Positions 22,960-34,226 of a DNA stretch of 64,000 nucleotides are shown one piece after another. The stretch is from contig JABWDB010000048.1 of assembly GCA_019614645.1 (NCBI GenBank), positions 1,232,001 through 1,296,000 of the forward strand, in the 5' to 3' direction. This stretch comes from Stratiolaelaps scimitus (lineage: Eukaryota; Arthropoda; Arachnida; Mesostigmata; Laelapidae). The first letter of the stretch is position 1. Each line of letters starts with the position of its first letter. The position numbers and the translations under genes are program-made. Under the pieces are notes generated by a model. That model was given only the letters and a program-made list of their open reading frames with translations, did not search any database and was not told where the DNA came from.

Positions 22960-23800
22960 AACGCTCAGGCAAAAAGCGATATTCTTCATTTACTGATTAA
23001 TTGCAGTTCATGGCTGTGCAGGCTGTCGGAGAGGGTGACACAATTCCGTCCTGGTTCATCCCCCTGTCGAAGGGCGACTGAATCGGAGTCCGACGTATTC
23101 AGAGACGCCGTGCACACTCGCTTCTGTTTATTATTATTGTTTTTTTTTTGGTGGATACACTAGTTCCACTCTAGTGAGGGATGGGTGCACATATACTATG
23201 TCATAGGAGGAATGACGATTTAGTCATGAATCTGAAATAATAAAAAATCAAACGTGTTTACTTTGTTACATTGGTTTTGTTACATTTATTTATTTATTTA
23301 TTTAACTTCAATAAATGAGCGAACGTTTGCTTCTGGCAGCAGAAGTCCTGGTCAGTCCAACTGTCAAAAATAATTAGAGAAGCTATTGTCTCCCTGGTCG
23401 TTCGCTTGTCGAGGACACACAAGGTTAGATGTTCCGGCGTTGAAACAATGGAACACAACGTGTTCAGATCGTGGTCATCTTAAAATATTGAGATATAGCA
23501 CTTCCGCTTTCCGACGGCAGAAGATGGTGTTCGATAACGGAACCTGCTTGATGTATTATTCTATGGTAGCTATGGTGGCAACAGAAAAATATTAGGTTAA
23601 AATGTTGACAGGTTTCAGCCTCCACCTCCCCCTTAACCCACTTACAACCAATAGCTTCTTCTGAAGGTGCGTGAATAGTGTCTCTGTGTCTCGCACTATT
23701 AGAAAACCACATATTCCATGGAAGCACGTGTGCACACAACAGTTTTGACAAAAATGGAAAAATAAACGGTTGTTACAGCAATTATCGGATGTATTCGTCA
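21171..23800. other. Spacer with microsatellites
   Basis: Contains (TA)n at 21380-21410, mixed (TA)n(TG)n at 21972-22029, (TA)n at 22499-22526, (GA)n at 22931-22959 and a TTTA run near 23287-23303. Frames at 23386-23751 overlap on both strands and show no domain. No gene supported. Confidence 0.45.
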
Positions 23801-23819
23801 CCGAAGGGTAGACGCATTT

Positions 23820-24351
23820 ATCGTACCCCGCGAAAACGTCGGGCGCCCGCGCCCATTTCTAGGAAACACTGGTTCTTTCTTCCTTGTATCCTCTGGGGAA
23901 CCTAGCGAGGCGAACATATCAGGAATCGAAGTGTTGATCAAGGGGCCTCCACGATGAACATGGCAGAGACCTCTGAGGACGAGGCCTTTCAATGGCTTTC
24001 CCTTGAAGCGGCACAATTTCGACCACCGGCGGATGGTCGCTGTGACGGCGCCGCTCGCGCCCCAATGATGCAATAAATCAGGCATCTTTCGACTCCCACC
24101 GAACGCACGGTCAGCGCGCCGTACCCGGCGGCTCGGGGAGACGCGAGAGCGGATAGTTGTGGGATGTACGGAAACCACCATAATGTCGTCTGTGTTCCGT
24201 CGAGAAATACCCTGTCCACTCACAGCAGCATCATTCTTGTTTACAACACGTCCGTCTAGCGTGTGTAGAGGTGCGTGTGTGTCTGTTGGCGAGAATGATA
24301 TTGTACACAGGTGTATGTAGCAACGTGCCATCGAATGGCGAACTGGCGACG
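23820..24351 (+). promoter_or_regulatory. GC/CpG-rich stretch upstream of a first-exon candidate
   Basis: This block is clearly richer in CG dinucleotides than the AT-rich DNA around it (for example CGTCGGGCGCCCGCGCCC near 23836). It leads straight into the ATG of the 24352 exon candidate. A promoter/5' UTR role is inference from position and composition. A 177-codon minus frame here (23798-24331) has no recognisable domain and looks like a by-product of low stop-codon density. Confidence 0.3.
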
Positions 24352-24424
24352 ATGATGGTGCTGATGATGATAACAGCTACCAGCGAGTTATTCGCCGAGC
24401 CACCGCGAGGCGAAGAATACCCAG
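24352..24424 (+). CDS. Candidate first coding exon with signal-like N-terminus
   Basis: The ATG at 24352 has A at -3. The frame reads MMVLMMITATSELFAEPPRG then EEYP, followed by a strong CCAG|GTAAGA donor, leaving one base (phase 1). The first ten residues are hydrophobic and could be a short secretory signal, with cleavage near FA|EP. There is a GC-rich stretch upstream. It would begin a secreted or membrane protein, with the rest in downstream exons. The only phase-compatible exon-like segment I found is 40945-41137, 16.5 kb away. Unconfirmed. Confidence 0.35.
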
Positions 24425-25689
24425 GTAAGAATCCCAGACAAGGATGAAAACATCGGTTGAATAACGGTGCAGATATGATCTCATTTTAGCCATTACGAAT
24501 GTGACGCGAACGATCCAGCCGAGCGAGCGAGCGACCGACCGCAGTATACAGTGGCGAAATGGCCGGGGGGTGGGAGGTTGTAGATGCTGTATAGATGCCG
24601 TTGCAAGTGTACACCGAATAGAAAGTCTATCGAGAAGTATTAAGTGGCTGGGACGGCACGGGCCGATCGTACAAATACTACGATACCACGTTACAATATG
24701 TCTGCATAGCGACAAACAAACTTGTATATTCCAATCTGCCAATATAGACTACAGATTTCGACTACAACAAACGGTGAGAGCTGGTGGGGTACCGAGTGGC
24801 TGCGCGAGACGATACAAAACACTATAGTGCAGCTATCATAGTCTGATATAGCTAGACAGATATCGGCCAATGCGTGCGTGTGTGCATGCGGACAGTGGCA
24901 ACGTTGGAATAACAAGAGACGTGATGTTGACCTTCGGGGAGTCTGCGCACCAATGGAAAGCTCATATTGAAGATGATTTACATAGACAAAACAACAACGG
25001 CGGTGGCAACAGCAACTACTACAGCAATATACACAGGTTATATTTCATGTTAGTATGTGGACGATGTTCATCGGTGGATTAAGTGCATGTTTAAGCATGG
25101 TTACGACGTCCGACATTCGAACGTGTGCTTGATGTACGGGGACTTCGGTGTCGTATGATCGTATCGAGGTATAATGATTGATGCAGAATAAGCTGGGGTG
25201 ATTGGCCAACTATTGGCAGATTTTTGGTGAGCACTCGTTGAGAGATGAAACAGTTGAGATGTATGGGACCCCACTTGATTGGGTGCCGATGTGACCACGA
25301 CAAATATAATATTAGCAGCATCGAAATTGTTTGGGAAAGCTCAATGTATATGTCAAAAATATACCACAGTAGCAACAGCTTCAAACAGCGTGGCTAAATT
25401 ATATTTTTAGCTGCAGCTGCTGCTGTGATACAATAGGTTAGTAATATAGAGACAGCCACGAACGATCATCTCATTGTAGTGAGCTGCTGTGGGAAGCTCC
25501 ACTTGTCTACGGCAGAACGTTGAATAGACACGCCACAGTGATGATTTCCTCAAACAAAAAGTACTAACCCTTTGTCGATAAGCAGAATCATTGGACAGAC
25601 AGTTGAACCGGGGCGGATAGTTTGTTCTTGTCCTGTCATAGAACTCCGATAGAACAATAACTCCCCTGTTTCTATTATCTTTTGCCGTT
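24425..25689. other. Non-coding spacer
   Basis: No supported gene or repeat-family copy. GC content falls away after about 24560. Confidence 0.4.
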
Positions 25690-25917
25690 GAGCCCCCGGG
25701 GGTGGCCCGATGGTGGCGTTCGTGTGCGTCCGCCTTCCAACCGGAGGTGTTACACGGAGGTGCTCACACAATGGGGGTTCAATCCGCCCGCCCATCCTAA
25801 ATGCACGTTTGCATTTAAACGGATGAAGGAGGTGGGGGTCTATAAATTATGGAGCGTTATGCAGTGAAAGCAGTTGTTGTACCGTTGAGGACTGAGTTCA
25901 ATATTTAAGGCGCTGAG
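25690..25917 (+). mobile_element. SINE-C copy, near full length
   Basis: Head GAGCCCCCGGGGGTGGCCCG, CGGAGGTGCTCACACAATGG, B-box-like GGGGTTCAATCCGCC, ATGCACGTTTGCATTTAAAC, then GAGTTCAATATTTAAGGCG. A (GA)n tract (25914-25930) follows directly, a likely tail-seeded microsatellite. Confidence 0.8.
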
Positions 25918-25930
25918 AGAGAGAGAGAGA

Positions 25931-27264
25931 TGAGACCCCGGAAGATTTCGTTCGTCGATGAGTCGCCAGATGTCGTCCAACGACATCAACGATGATATCG
26001 ACTGATTATATAAGCATCCGCTCTAACAAATTGGTTTGTTTCGTCTGCATCAGTTTTTCGAACCAGAAAAAAAAACAGTGCGCAACTGCCCCTCTGCACC
26101 GTTTCAAGTTCATATATATATATATGAAGTGCAAGTAAACCAGACATGCCGTTGACATCTCCCACGTACCCAGGACGGCCGTTCTAGACGCTGAGAGGCT
26201 GATGGTTAACGCATCAAACGCCAGTGCTATGTTGTTTGGCCGAGACAGATTTCAAATTCCGCTCAGATCCACTACGACATAAATAGCTATGCACGCCGTT
26301 TGCATAGGGATGGACTGACATTTCTTCCAGGAATTAGCCCTTAGTACAGGCGTGTTTAGCAGCGCATGTCTAATGACATACATATCGCGAATATACTTCG
26401 AGTCACGAGACAAAAGGGGGTCATTGTATTCGCTTGCTGGCGGTTACCTTTGACAGGGGTAATTTTGTGCGAGGGATAGCCGTGTAGACAGTGGTTGAAA
26501 CTGGGGCAAAATTAATTTTACCCCGGCTGCCATATCTATTCGCCAGAACAGACCCTCGACAATTTTATGGGGAGTCATCCTTTCAAGAGTAGAATGGATT
26601 TTGCACAATGACGCCTTTGTTGTTATCTGCCGGCGCGGCGTTACGTCATAAAAAAAAACAGCAACAACCGTAAGAACAACCGTCCACAATATGAACCTGC
26701 TGAGATGCTGAGAGAAACACAAATAACCGTTGTACTCATGGCAACACGGTACTGCGCAGGTCTGCTAGTTAAAATTCGGTGAAATTCTATCTAGTCATGT
26801 ATAACAGGATATGTGTTGACCAGACAGTAAAATGCGAGCGGTCCATCCGAACTACTTCTCGTGGAACGGTCACATGCGTCTAGCCTCTTATCATTCCTTG
26901 TGCTATACGGGTGTCGAGTTGGCGGATCCGTCTGTCGATCGACAACGACAGCAACGAACGCTAAGCTCTAATAGGGACATGCAGAAGTTGACAAAAGCTC
27001 GCGTTAGGATACTTGGTTATGTCTTTTTTTTTCTCTCATATCGCACTAATAGTTCGGGGTGTACAAATCGCCGCGCCTTTTGACGAAGGCAAGGAGACGT
27101 CAATGGCTGGGATACACCCAGCGATCATGGACACTCAACGGGACGAGGGAACTAAAGGTGGGTGGGGATGTACACGAAAGCGACGCATACGTCGGTGAAA
27201 CCTGCGTTTCGAAAGGAAAGATTGTACAATGTTAGTAATAGCGGTAGCATATGAGTTGGCTGAG
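25931..27264. other. Non-coding spacer
   Basis: Holds a short TA tract at 26111-26125. No gene supported; frames at 26444-27198 show no domains. Confidence 0.4.
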
Positions 27265-27322
27265 TCTTGTGAAGGGAGCAATGCTTAGAGCAGTACCGTG
27301 GACGTTAAATGTTTAAGGCTGT
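27265..27322 (+). mobile_element. SINE-C 3' fragment
   Basis: GGGAGCAATGCTTAGAGCAG, TACCGTGG and GTTAAATGTTTAAGGCTG match the SINE-C 3' end. Confidence 0.5.
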
Positions 27323-27447
27323 AAGGCAGCCCGGAAAATGTATTCATTTATTTAGGGTAGTTGACTGTGAGTCACCTTCAAAAAAAAACTAGTAGTAGTA
27401 GTATTATAGTAAAAGCAAATTTTCTACACATTTTCTCTGTCAAGGGC

Positions 27448-27530
27448 TAACGACGTTCACGGTACAACTGCTTGCGGTATTGCTTCACTACGATGAGCTC
27501 TTCGCCCTCAATGCAAATATGCGTTCAGAG
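27448..27530 (-). mobile_element. SINE-C fragment, minus
   Basis: Inverted SINE-C body: GTACAACTGCTTGCGGTATT, GCTTCACTACGATGAGCTC, then ATGCAAATATGCGTT. It faces the plus-strand fragment at 27265-27322. Confidence 0.55.
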
Positions 27531-27594
27531 TAAGAACAGAACGGCAGAGTACTTAGCTCGACTAGGACTTCATAATAATATGTCTCTAGATTTA

Positions 27595-27660
27595 TTAAAA
27601 TTGCAGTTCCTTTATGAACTTCAATAAACTTCACCTGTTACCTTTACCTGCAAGCTGAGG
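27595..27660 (+). mobile_element. SINE-A 3' fragment
   Basis: AAATTGCAGTTCCTTTATGA, then AATAAACTTCACC. Tail only. Confidence 0.5.
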
Positions 27661-27782
27661 GGCTGAAGATGACTACCATGGAGCCAAGATGGTCCTAATT
27701 TAAGTTAAGTTGGTTAATACCCTCAAACGATCTGTTAACGATTACTAAAGTTAATCTTTCCGGGATCTGACACTCTTTTTCT

Positions 27783-27866
27783 CGGAGCCTTAAGCATTTC
27801 TGTGTAAATCTCTATAAGACAAACCCTCTTCCCTTCAAATGCAAATGTGCATTTGGGGTGGCCGTG
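27783..27866 (-). mobile_element. SINE-C fragment, minus
   Basis: GCCTTAAGCATTTCTGTG, then CAAATGCAAATGTGCATTTG: the inverted 3' end and the palindromic GCAAATGTGCATTT part of SINE-C. Confidence 0.5.
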
Positions 27867-27927
27867 ATAACTCGTGAACAACACCAACATAACTACGGCT
27901 GTCCGCATTGATGGGTAGCGGTTGGAC

Positions 27928-28093
27928 CGGCAGTGGCTAAGTGGGTCTCTCTGGCTGTCAAAAAACGCCAGAGGCCGCAGGAGGTTCGAGTCGTTGTCTC
28001 GCCACGTAACGCCATTGATCGAGAGAACTTCCTAAGCGTTGTAAAAGACACTGTGAGACTGTTAATTATACCAATAAAACCTTGACATTCACC
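27928..28093 (+). mobile_element. SINE-A copy, full length
   Basis: The A box is intact (AGTGGCTAAGTGGGTCTC) and so is the B box (GGAGGTTCGAGTCGTTGTC). The tail CCAATAAAACCTTGACATTC is well kept. One of the most complete heads in the window. Confidence 0.8.
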
Positions 28094-28322
28094 ACTCGAA
28101 ATATCGACACAATTTACTATTATTTCGTCAACTAATACGAAGAAATGATAAATCGCTGTACGCATCCACCATGCTAGCATCATTAAGGGTCCACCTCAGC
28201 ATACCCAGAAGCAGAGACGGCTCAGATTGGCATGACAAAAAACGAAGCAAAACAAACAAACAACTTCAAATGAGCGATTTAATTAATTCGTGCTTGCTTC
28301 TCTAGTCATCCCGCTAATGAAG

Positions 28323-28324
<2 letters not shown>

Positions 28325-28359
<35 letters not shown>
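28325..28359. repeat. (GA)n microsatellite
   Basis: About 17 uninterrupted GA units. Confidence 0.95.
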
Positions 28360-28362
<3 letters not shown>

Positions 28363-28457
28363 AACCCGAGACACTGAGACGTTAGATTAGCTAAGTCCGC
28401 TCATGTCGGCGTATATGTAGATCATCACTAAAATTAATTGCTTTCGTTAATTGACAG

Positions 28458-28601
28458 CAGGCAACAGCAAGCAACAGCAGCCATCAGCCTCAGAAACGTT
28501 ATCAGTCGACATCACTAATGAAGACGCTGTGCTTCAAAAGAAATCGTGGAAGACAAACGGCGGCCGACGATGTTTTCTTTCGTTGTCTGAATGAGTGGTA
28601 G
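28458..28601 (+). CDS. Weak exon candidate after a CAG acceptor
   Basis: After TGCTTTCGTTAATTGACAG the frame reads QATASNSSHQPQKRYQSTSL, then MKTLCFKRNRGRQTAADDV, to a TAG at 28599: 47 codons in phase 0. It could be a terminal exon. The acceptor tract is only moderately pyrimidine-rich, and a competing minus-strand candidate lies next to it. Confidence 0.2.
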   Translation, partial: QATASNSSHQPQKRYQSTSLMKTLCFKRNRGRQTAADDVFFRCLNEW

Positions 28602-28642
28602 CGACGTATACAATAGGTTATCTGGAGGACATGACGCCTCAC

Positions 28643-28741
28643 CCGATCTTCTCGATGGTTGTTGCTGACTTGACGTCTTGTGCAGCGTTCCCACGTTAAA
28701 ATCCCTGCTGATGTCAGCTAGCGTGATCCAGTGACTTTGTT
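28643..28741 (-). CDS. Weak minus-strand exon candidate
   Basis: On the minus strand, GTGATCTTCTGTTCTTCTG..AG ends at 28742 and makes a pyrimidine-rich acceptor. The segment reads QSHWITLADISRDFNVGTLH, then KTSSQQQPSRRS, to a G|GTGAGG donor. It lies inside a 90-codon ATG frame (28787 to 28515) that also starts with hydrophobic residues. The peptide looks plausible but no family is recognised. Confidence 0.25.
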
Positions 28742-28787
28742 CTTCAGAAGAACAGAAGATCACACTTATCTGAGAGCAAAATTTCAA

Positions 28788-30366
28788 CGAAAACGTACGT
28801 TTGTGGGGGTCGTTGTCATCGTATCGTAATAGTTAATTAAATAATTAAGCTACACACGGCACCGTGCTATCATCCCACGACCTTCCAAACGAGACAGTGA
28901 CGCTGAAAGACGTATTACGTAATCAGAGACAAATTGTGAGACTCATGAACCCCTTTAGTTTCGTGTTGAACTGATATCGTCGTCCCCCCCTTTTGCTAGT
29001 GATACGGTTTAAGCTAATCTTAAACTTAAGGTCCTAGCTCGTCCTTAGCTCGTTGTTGTATTAATTCTGTAAAAAGTCGGCTGAAGTTCTTAAAGAACCC
29101 ACTGACATTATTTGAATGTTGGCTGACACACAGCCAACTCGCTTATGTACATCTACCGTGTAGGTAGGCGTATTTACCGTTGTTATGCTGCCTGCAATTG
29201 ATTAATCGGGACACCCAGGACACGTACAACGCTGACAAGCAAATTCATACGTTGTCAGATCACGTACAATGACGATTAACTATAGATTCTGTCAGAGGAA
29301 AACATTCAAGCTCATAATTGAAGAAAAAATTCGCGTAATTCCTTCCTTTCTAGGCACCTGCCTGTTTTTGTGCCTAGGTCTGCCTGTGTCGAACCACTCA
29401 ACGAAAACAATTGCCTATATTGACTTGTCGGCATTTAACCCGTGACCACGGCATATGTCAATGATTCGTCATTTTGGCAGGTGCGTTTTCCGCAAGCGAC
29501 AGGATGTTGATAAAATGATGAATTTGCTCATGAACAAAATCGACGCGATACCCCCCCCCCCCCCATCTCCGCACGCCGCACACGTGAAGCACACAGTCAT
29601 CTATTTATTGCTTGTTGTTAATATGATAACACATGAACATATGCAGATGGAGGAGATAGCTGTACAAACTGCAATATATCATCGTCTCGCGGAGTCGCTG
29701 ATTGACACTGCTGCTGCTGCTGCTGCTGTTGTTGTTGTCGGTTAATAACTAATATAATTGTTTGTGTTGATGTGTTAGCCGCAAGAGTTGCCACATCATG
29801 ATATCATGCAGCATCTTTATTGTTTTCTATTCCATTTCATTTCTCTGGTTGATCTGCCCTCCTCATTACGAGGCCGGTGGGTGGGTGTGCGAGTGAACTC
29901 TCACCTTTTCAACAGTCGTGCGCTACCAAAGTGACAGGTTATGACAGCTAAAAGCAGGATGCTGATACAAATACTAAATCCGGCAGAGCTGTGTTCGGAA
30001 GAGGGGCTAATTTTTTTCTTCAAGTCGAAACAGGTCAAACAAAAAGTCCTATGTTATCTTGTCTTTTTCTCTCTTAAGTTTTGCTTCGAAATCCTGTTTT
30101 TATTTTACTAGAATATATCTGAAAAGGGACAATTTCGTAGTTTTGCCATAGATGTTTCTCCCGTGAACATTCGTTTCTCTCAAAAATCAATTAACCACAA
30201 CTTCCTCGGGTACACAACTTACGATTACGTTGAACTTCACGTTTACTGTGGATTAGCCAGTTGGGTAAGAACGCCACGACCGCCGGTTTAAGGATTCGCA
30301 GCCAAAGATGATCAGAGTCATTGCAATCAGACATTTGGCAGGCCCCTATAGACAGCGGTTAAATAT
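28788..30366. other. Non-coding spacer
   Basis: Contains a C run (29551-29564), a CTG tract (29709-29728) and an 8-bp perfect stem (CTAGGCAC/GTGCCTAG, 29350-29377). No gene supported. Confidence 0.4.
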
Positions 30367-30388
30367 TCTCTCTCTCTCTCTCTCTCTC
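30367..30388. repeat. (CT)n microsatellite
   Basis: About 11 CT units, about 60 bp upstream of the SINE-B fragment. Confidence 0.9.
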
Positions 30389-30447
30389 AATTAAACTGTC
30401 CTGACAGTTGGGCCTTGTGTCCGTATGTCATATGTCCATATGCCCGA

Positions 30448-30536
30448 CAGGTCCTCATAGTAACACCTAAAAGGTTAAGAGCTGAGGCCTGTCAGATAAA
30501 AGGGGAGAGTCAGCTGAGGGTCAGCTCGAAAAACAG
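30448..30536 (+). mobile_element. SINE-B 3' fragment
   Basis: GACAGGTCCTCATAGTAACA, CCTAAAAGGTTAAGAGCTGA, then AGCTGAGGGTCAGCTCGAA. 5'-truncated, like 15470-15545. Confidence 0.8.
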
Positions 30537-31340
30537 TTTGGTGTCCATATGTGTCTGTCATTAAAGAAACTATTCTATACGATTTGACATGATTTGTCGA
30601 ATGTCACAATCACTAAGTGGGATAATTAGATAGGCGTACATATATCCTAGGCATTAATTATTTTAGCCTTTGTTTCGTGTGTCAAATAAAGTGTATCGTG
30701 TTGTATTATATAAAGCATAACCTAAATGAGTATTTTTATAATGATTGTAAACAAATACAATACTATACTGCCAACTGCTACAACTTATGGAGCAACAATC
30801 ATTCAGAACGCAATGTGGTGTCTCCCAAGCAAGTTCTCGCAGTACAACACCAATTCCGACAATTAATAGGTTTTTGTTTCCACCGACCGCATGCTGACGG
30901 CGCCAAATTACACACCGGCACCAAATACCATATATATATAGATATATATATATATATATTTAAGAGAAAAGTTATCGTTCGGTAGAGGAGAGCCACGTGC
31001 AACCAAATTTTTAATGCAAGAATCTCACTTACATATCGAAAAGGTGCATTTCATATTCAGCGGGGGGTACAATTGTCTCCGATTTTTATAAATGAATAAA
31101 TACTGCCACTATATACATATACATTTATATACATGTGTATATATGTATGGCTATATTCCCGCCCTCTACAGGAGGTTACCAACATCGAGGTGGCACGTGG
31201 TCTTTTGGCGAAAGCGGCCTAACCAAATGCACTCATACAGTCACCCATCGACGACTACACTGCAAGTGCAAGAGACCAATCACCAACGGGGAGGGGTGCT
31301 ACTCCCCGTTGTACGTATCCAGAGTAGCACCTTCCATAGC
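30537..31340. other. Spacer with TA tract
   Basis: (TA)n at 30929-30961. No gene supported. Confidence 0.4.
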
Positions 31341-31357
31341 CAGCTAGTCGGAGTTAG

Positions 31358-31391
31358 TCAGTTGTTCGGTCAATCAGAAGCGAACCGGTCT
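31358..31391 (+). promoter_or_regulatory. Inr + DPE-like core promoter candidate
   Basis: TCAGTT (A at 31360) matches the arthropod initiator TCAKTY. GGTC at +28 to +31 matches four of the five DPE positions (RGWYV). Downstream sequence to about 31780 is richer in GC and CG and holds a (CAG)6 tract at 31491-31508. Transcription would run to the right. This is inference from motif spacing only. Confidence 0.25.
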
Positions 31392-31780
31392 AGAAGCGAA
31401 TCAGCCAGCCCCGGCCAGCGGGCAGCCAGACAGACAGACAGACACTCAAGCGTCAATCAATGCGGGTCACGACGTAACCTCCAGCGGCACCAGCAGCAGC
31501 AGCAGCAGCCGCCGCAACACCCGCCAGTAGAACGAGCACGATGTAGAAGCTGTTCAAAGATCTTCGAGCGAGTGCAAGTCCACACTGGCTCTGCTGTGTA
31601 AATCTGACGGATCGCCGTTTGAGGCGGCAGCGGCGACGGTGGTCACCAGTCGACCGGAGCGGTCTGGCGATGATGAAGCATTTATCGGCGCGGACGGCAG
31701 CTACATCGCCGCTCGATAGAACGCTGAGCAATTTACAGTGCATCCTGTTGACGTCGAACGGTCTGGCTGCTGTTCGAGTG
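31380..31780 (+). other. GC-rich stretch with CAG tract
   Basis: Plus and minus frames of 96-169 codons overlap here. One reads QQQQQPPQHPPVERARCRSC. No domain or clear exon limits were found. It may be 5' UTR or first-exon sequence of the promoter candidate. Confidence 0.25.
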
Positions 31781-31970
31781 GACGGGGGGTGTTATTGCGC
31801 TTTGATTAAATACAATATCATATGATAAAAAGAGAAAAACACTGTATCACTGATATAATCAGTGATTCGAGGGAACGAAGATGAGAGGTGCAATAAAACG
31901 AAGTAGTGAAGAAAAATGGCGGTAGCTGTTTTGTCTGTTTGTTCGTTCGTTTTGAAAATAGATGGCTCCG

Positions 31971-32085
31971 TGTAAAGGTAAAGCTTTATTGCTTTATTAA
32001 AGGAACTGCAGTTTTGACAATGCTTAAGTTCTCTTATATGTCGCGACACGGGACTCGAACCTGTGACTTTCTACCGACGATGTAA
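31971..32085 (-). mobile_element. SINE-A copy, minus
   Basis: TTTATTGCTTTATTAAAGGA, ACTGCAG, AATGCTTAAGTTCTCTTATA, then the B-box complement GGGACTCGAACCTGTG. The head beyond is lost. Confidence 0.75.
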
Positions 32086-32334
32086 ATGGATGAACAATTC
32101 GGAGAGTCAGGTTCGGCAACGATATTGAAGACAACGGTTTAAATTAATGTACGCTCGCCAGAAATGGTCGTAGCTGCATTGTTCTCATGTGAAACTAGCG
32201 TGATGGAGTGTGTGTCACCGATAGTTGTCGTTTATTTATGTTGATTTTTTATTGTTTTATACATATACACAGACTCGTACACGCAAGTAAATGTATCGGC
32301 TTCTATTATATGGGTTTATTAGCAGAACTATGTG

Positions 32335-32415
32335 TGACATATAACAGAGCTTAAGCATTGTAAAATTGCAGCTCCTTTAATAAAACAATAAACCTTTTAA
32401 CCTTAACTTTAACTG
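32335..32415 (+). mobile_element. SINE-A 3' fragment
   Basis: ACATATAACAGAGCTTAAGC, ATTGTAAAATTGCAGCTCC, then AATAAAACAATAAACC. No head. Confidence 0.75.
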
Positions 32416-32619
32416 CAGTCTTTTACAACGTTTTACACAGGCAAACATTTGACAAATTTCGATGCACTGGATAATTCACTGTACGCGGCAATGTTGGCAA
32501 TTATTGGCACGTATAAGTTGAAGAGCACATCGAGTAACGAGCATCTACGATATTCGAGCGAACTTTGGCCGTGGTCAAGATTCACCCCGAAGCGGATTTG
32601 GACAATTTCAGTAAGCAAT

Positions 32620-32786
32620 ATAGAGATAGACTCTCAGCCGAGTGTGGTGGTTTTAGCAGCAGCCAGAAACGTGTTAGCATCCACGTCAATCCTGCCCCCC
32701 GGATCAGGGCCTACTTTCTATGGAGATATTAGACTGTCTCTGGTGGTGTCCGTGCGTTTGAAGAAAATTTCCTCCTCTACAAAACG
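32620..32786 (-). repeat. Repeat D, copy 2, minus
   Basis: The reverse complement runs TTCTTCAAACGCACGGACAC, CACCAGAGAC, later GGATTGACGTGGATGC and GCTAAAACCACCACACTCGG. It is divergent from the 2270 and 42222 copies in the middle but collinear with them. Confidence 0.6.
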
Positions 32787-34226
32787 AATAGGAAGTAACA
32801 TAGCAGATCGGTAATTCATTAGTGTCGAGTCATTACGGGAAGGGGGAAGCGAGACGAAGTGGTATTGAGTGCGTACGTTTCTTAAAACGGAACATTCACT
32901 AATGATGTGGCGATTACGCTGCTCGCGTATATTGATCTTGGTTCATATTTGTTTGTACTGGTCGAAATTGGTCGTTAATCTTAAGCGTTATCGCAGCTAA
33001 TCATCAGTGGAAATCACTGGATGAATCATTGGAAAAAACTCATCGAAAGCCGATGGCATTTGCAAATTATTCAAATCCATTTACCAGTTCACCAGTTCAA
33101 AGTGAAAATATGGATATTCCAAATAGTCGTTTGCGGTCGAAGCCGATTCACTCTTCCGTGGGATTTCTTCTATTTCCAGTTCATATTTGTTCTACCAACC
33201 CCCAATCCCCCCCCCCGAGTGCTCCGCCGTAGAATCGATACAGTGCCCAACTCAATTTCAACTTTTGCCATCGAAAAAGTCATCACCCGTCGATTTTCCA
33301 TCGATTTGCATTTTTCTCATATAAATTTCGTTCACTTTAGATAATAAATGACACCTTTTCAAAAGGGGGGGGGGAATTAAACAGGAACAACGATGATAGG
33401 GTCACTGTGGGTCGTTTTGTTGTTGCCGTCTCTACCGTCGTTGTGCTTCGTACTAGATCAATTTTTTTTACCACTTTTTTTGTTGTATCACGCTGATACC
33501 TTTTTGCTTTGTGCGTATGGAGGCCTCCGCTTGGCTGACACTGGCACGAAGACGGAGATTTATAGCTTCAAATTGGTTGAAGAAAGATTTGTCCGCTAGA
33601 CGCGATCTCGATGCTGCATGTTATCTCTCTCTAAGCGTTAAACATAGCATATATCTCAAAACGTTGAATGGCACTACAAGTGTTTCAAGTGGGTACAATA
33701 GTGTTGATTCGGTATATCAGCAGGCTCCAATATACAATATAAAAAATATGACACCTTCTATTAACCGCCGGGGGGGGGGGTGGCTCGAGTGATTATCTAA
33801 GTGATTACATGAATCACAGCATTTATATTTATTTACTACGTGGTGACAAAACCATCAGTCCTCCATGACAAACTCCATGTTTCATTATTATTATTATTAT
33901 TCATAATAATAACTATAATAATGACAAGCAAATACGTGCTGACACACATGCGCGGGCGTCCTGTCGCCAGCCGGCAGATAGAAGAAGTTTTGACATTTTC
34001 CGACGATTTATCATATCATCATTGCACAGTAGACTCCTTGTAACCTGTACCGTCCCATGCTGTCAATAGCGACGTACATAAAGCGTATACCGATATTTGA
34101 TTAGGACAAAAACGAGCATCGTTCCATGTACTGTAAACAAATGCCATTTCAACGTCAATCTCCACTATCAGAACGAGAATAGAATCCACCAAAACAAGAT
34201 AGACCAGCACAACCCCACCGCGGCGG
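32787..34226. other. Non-coding spacer
   Basis: G runs at 33364-33373 and 33770-33780. No gene supported. Confidence 0.4.

Noticed and set aside
23798..24331. 177-codon minus-strand open frame
   Set aside because: It lies in GC-rich DNA with few stop codons and shows no domain or conserved motif. A frame of this length is expected by chance in 64 kb.
29350..29377. 8-bp perfect stem with 12-nt loop
   Set aside because: Short stems of this size are expected by chance; no terminator or RNA-gene context.
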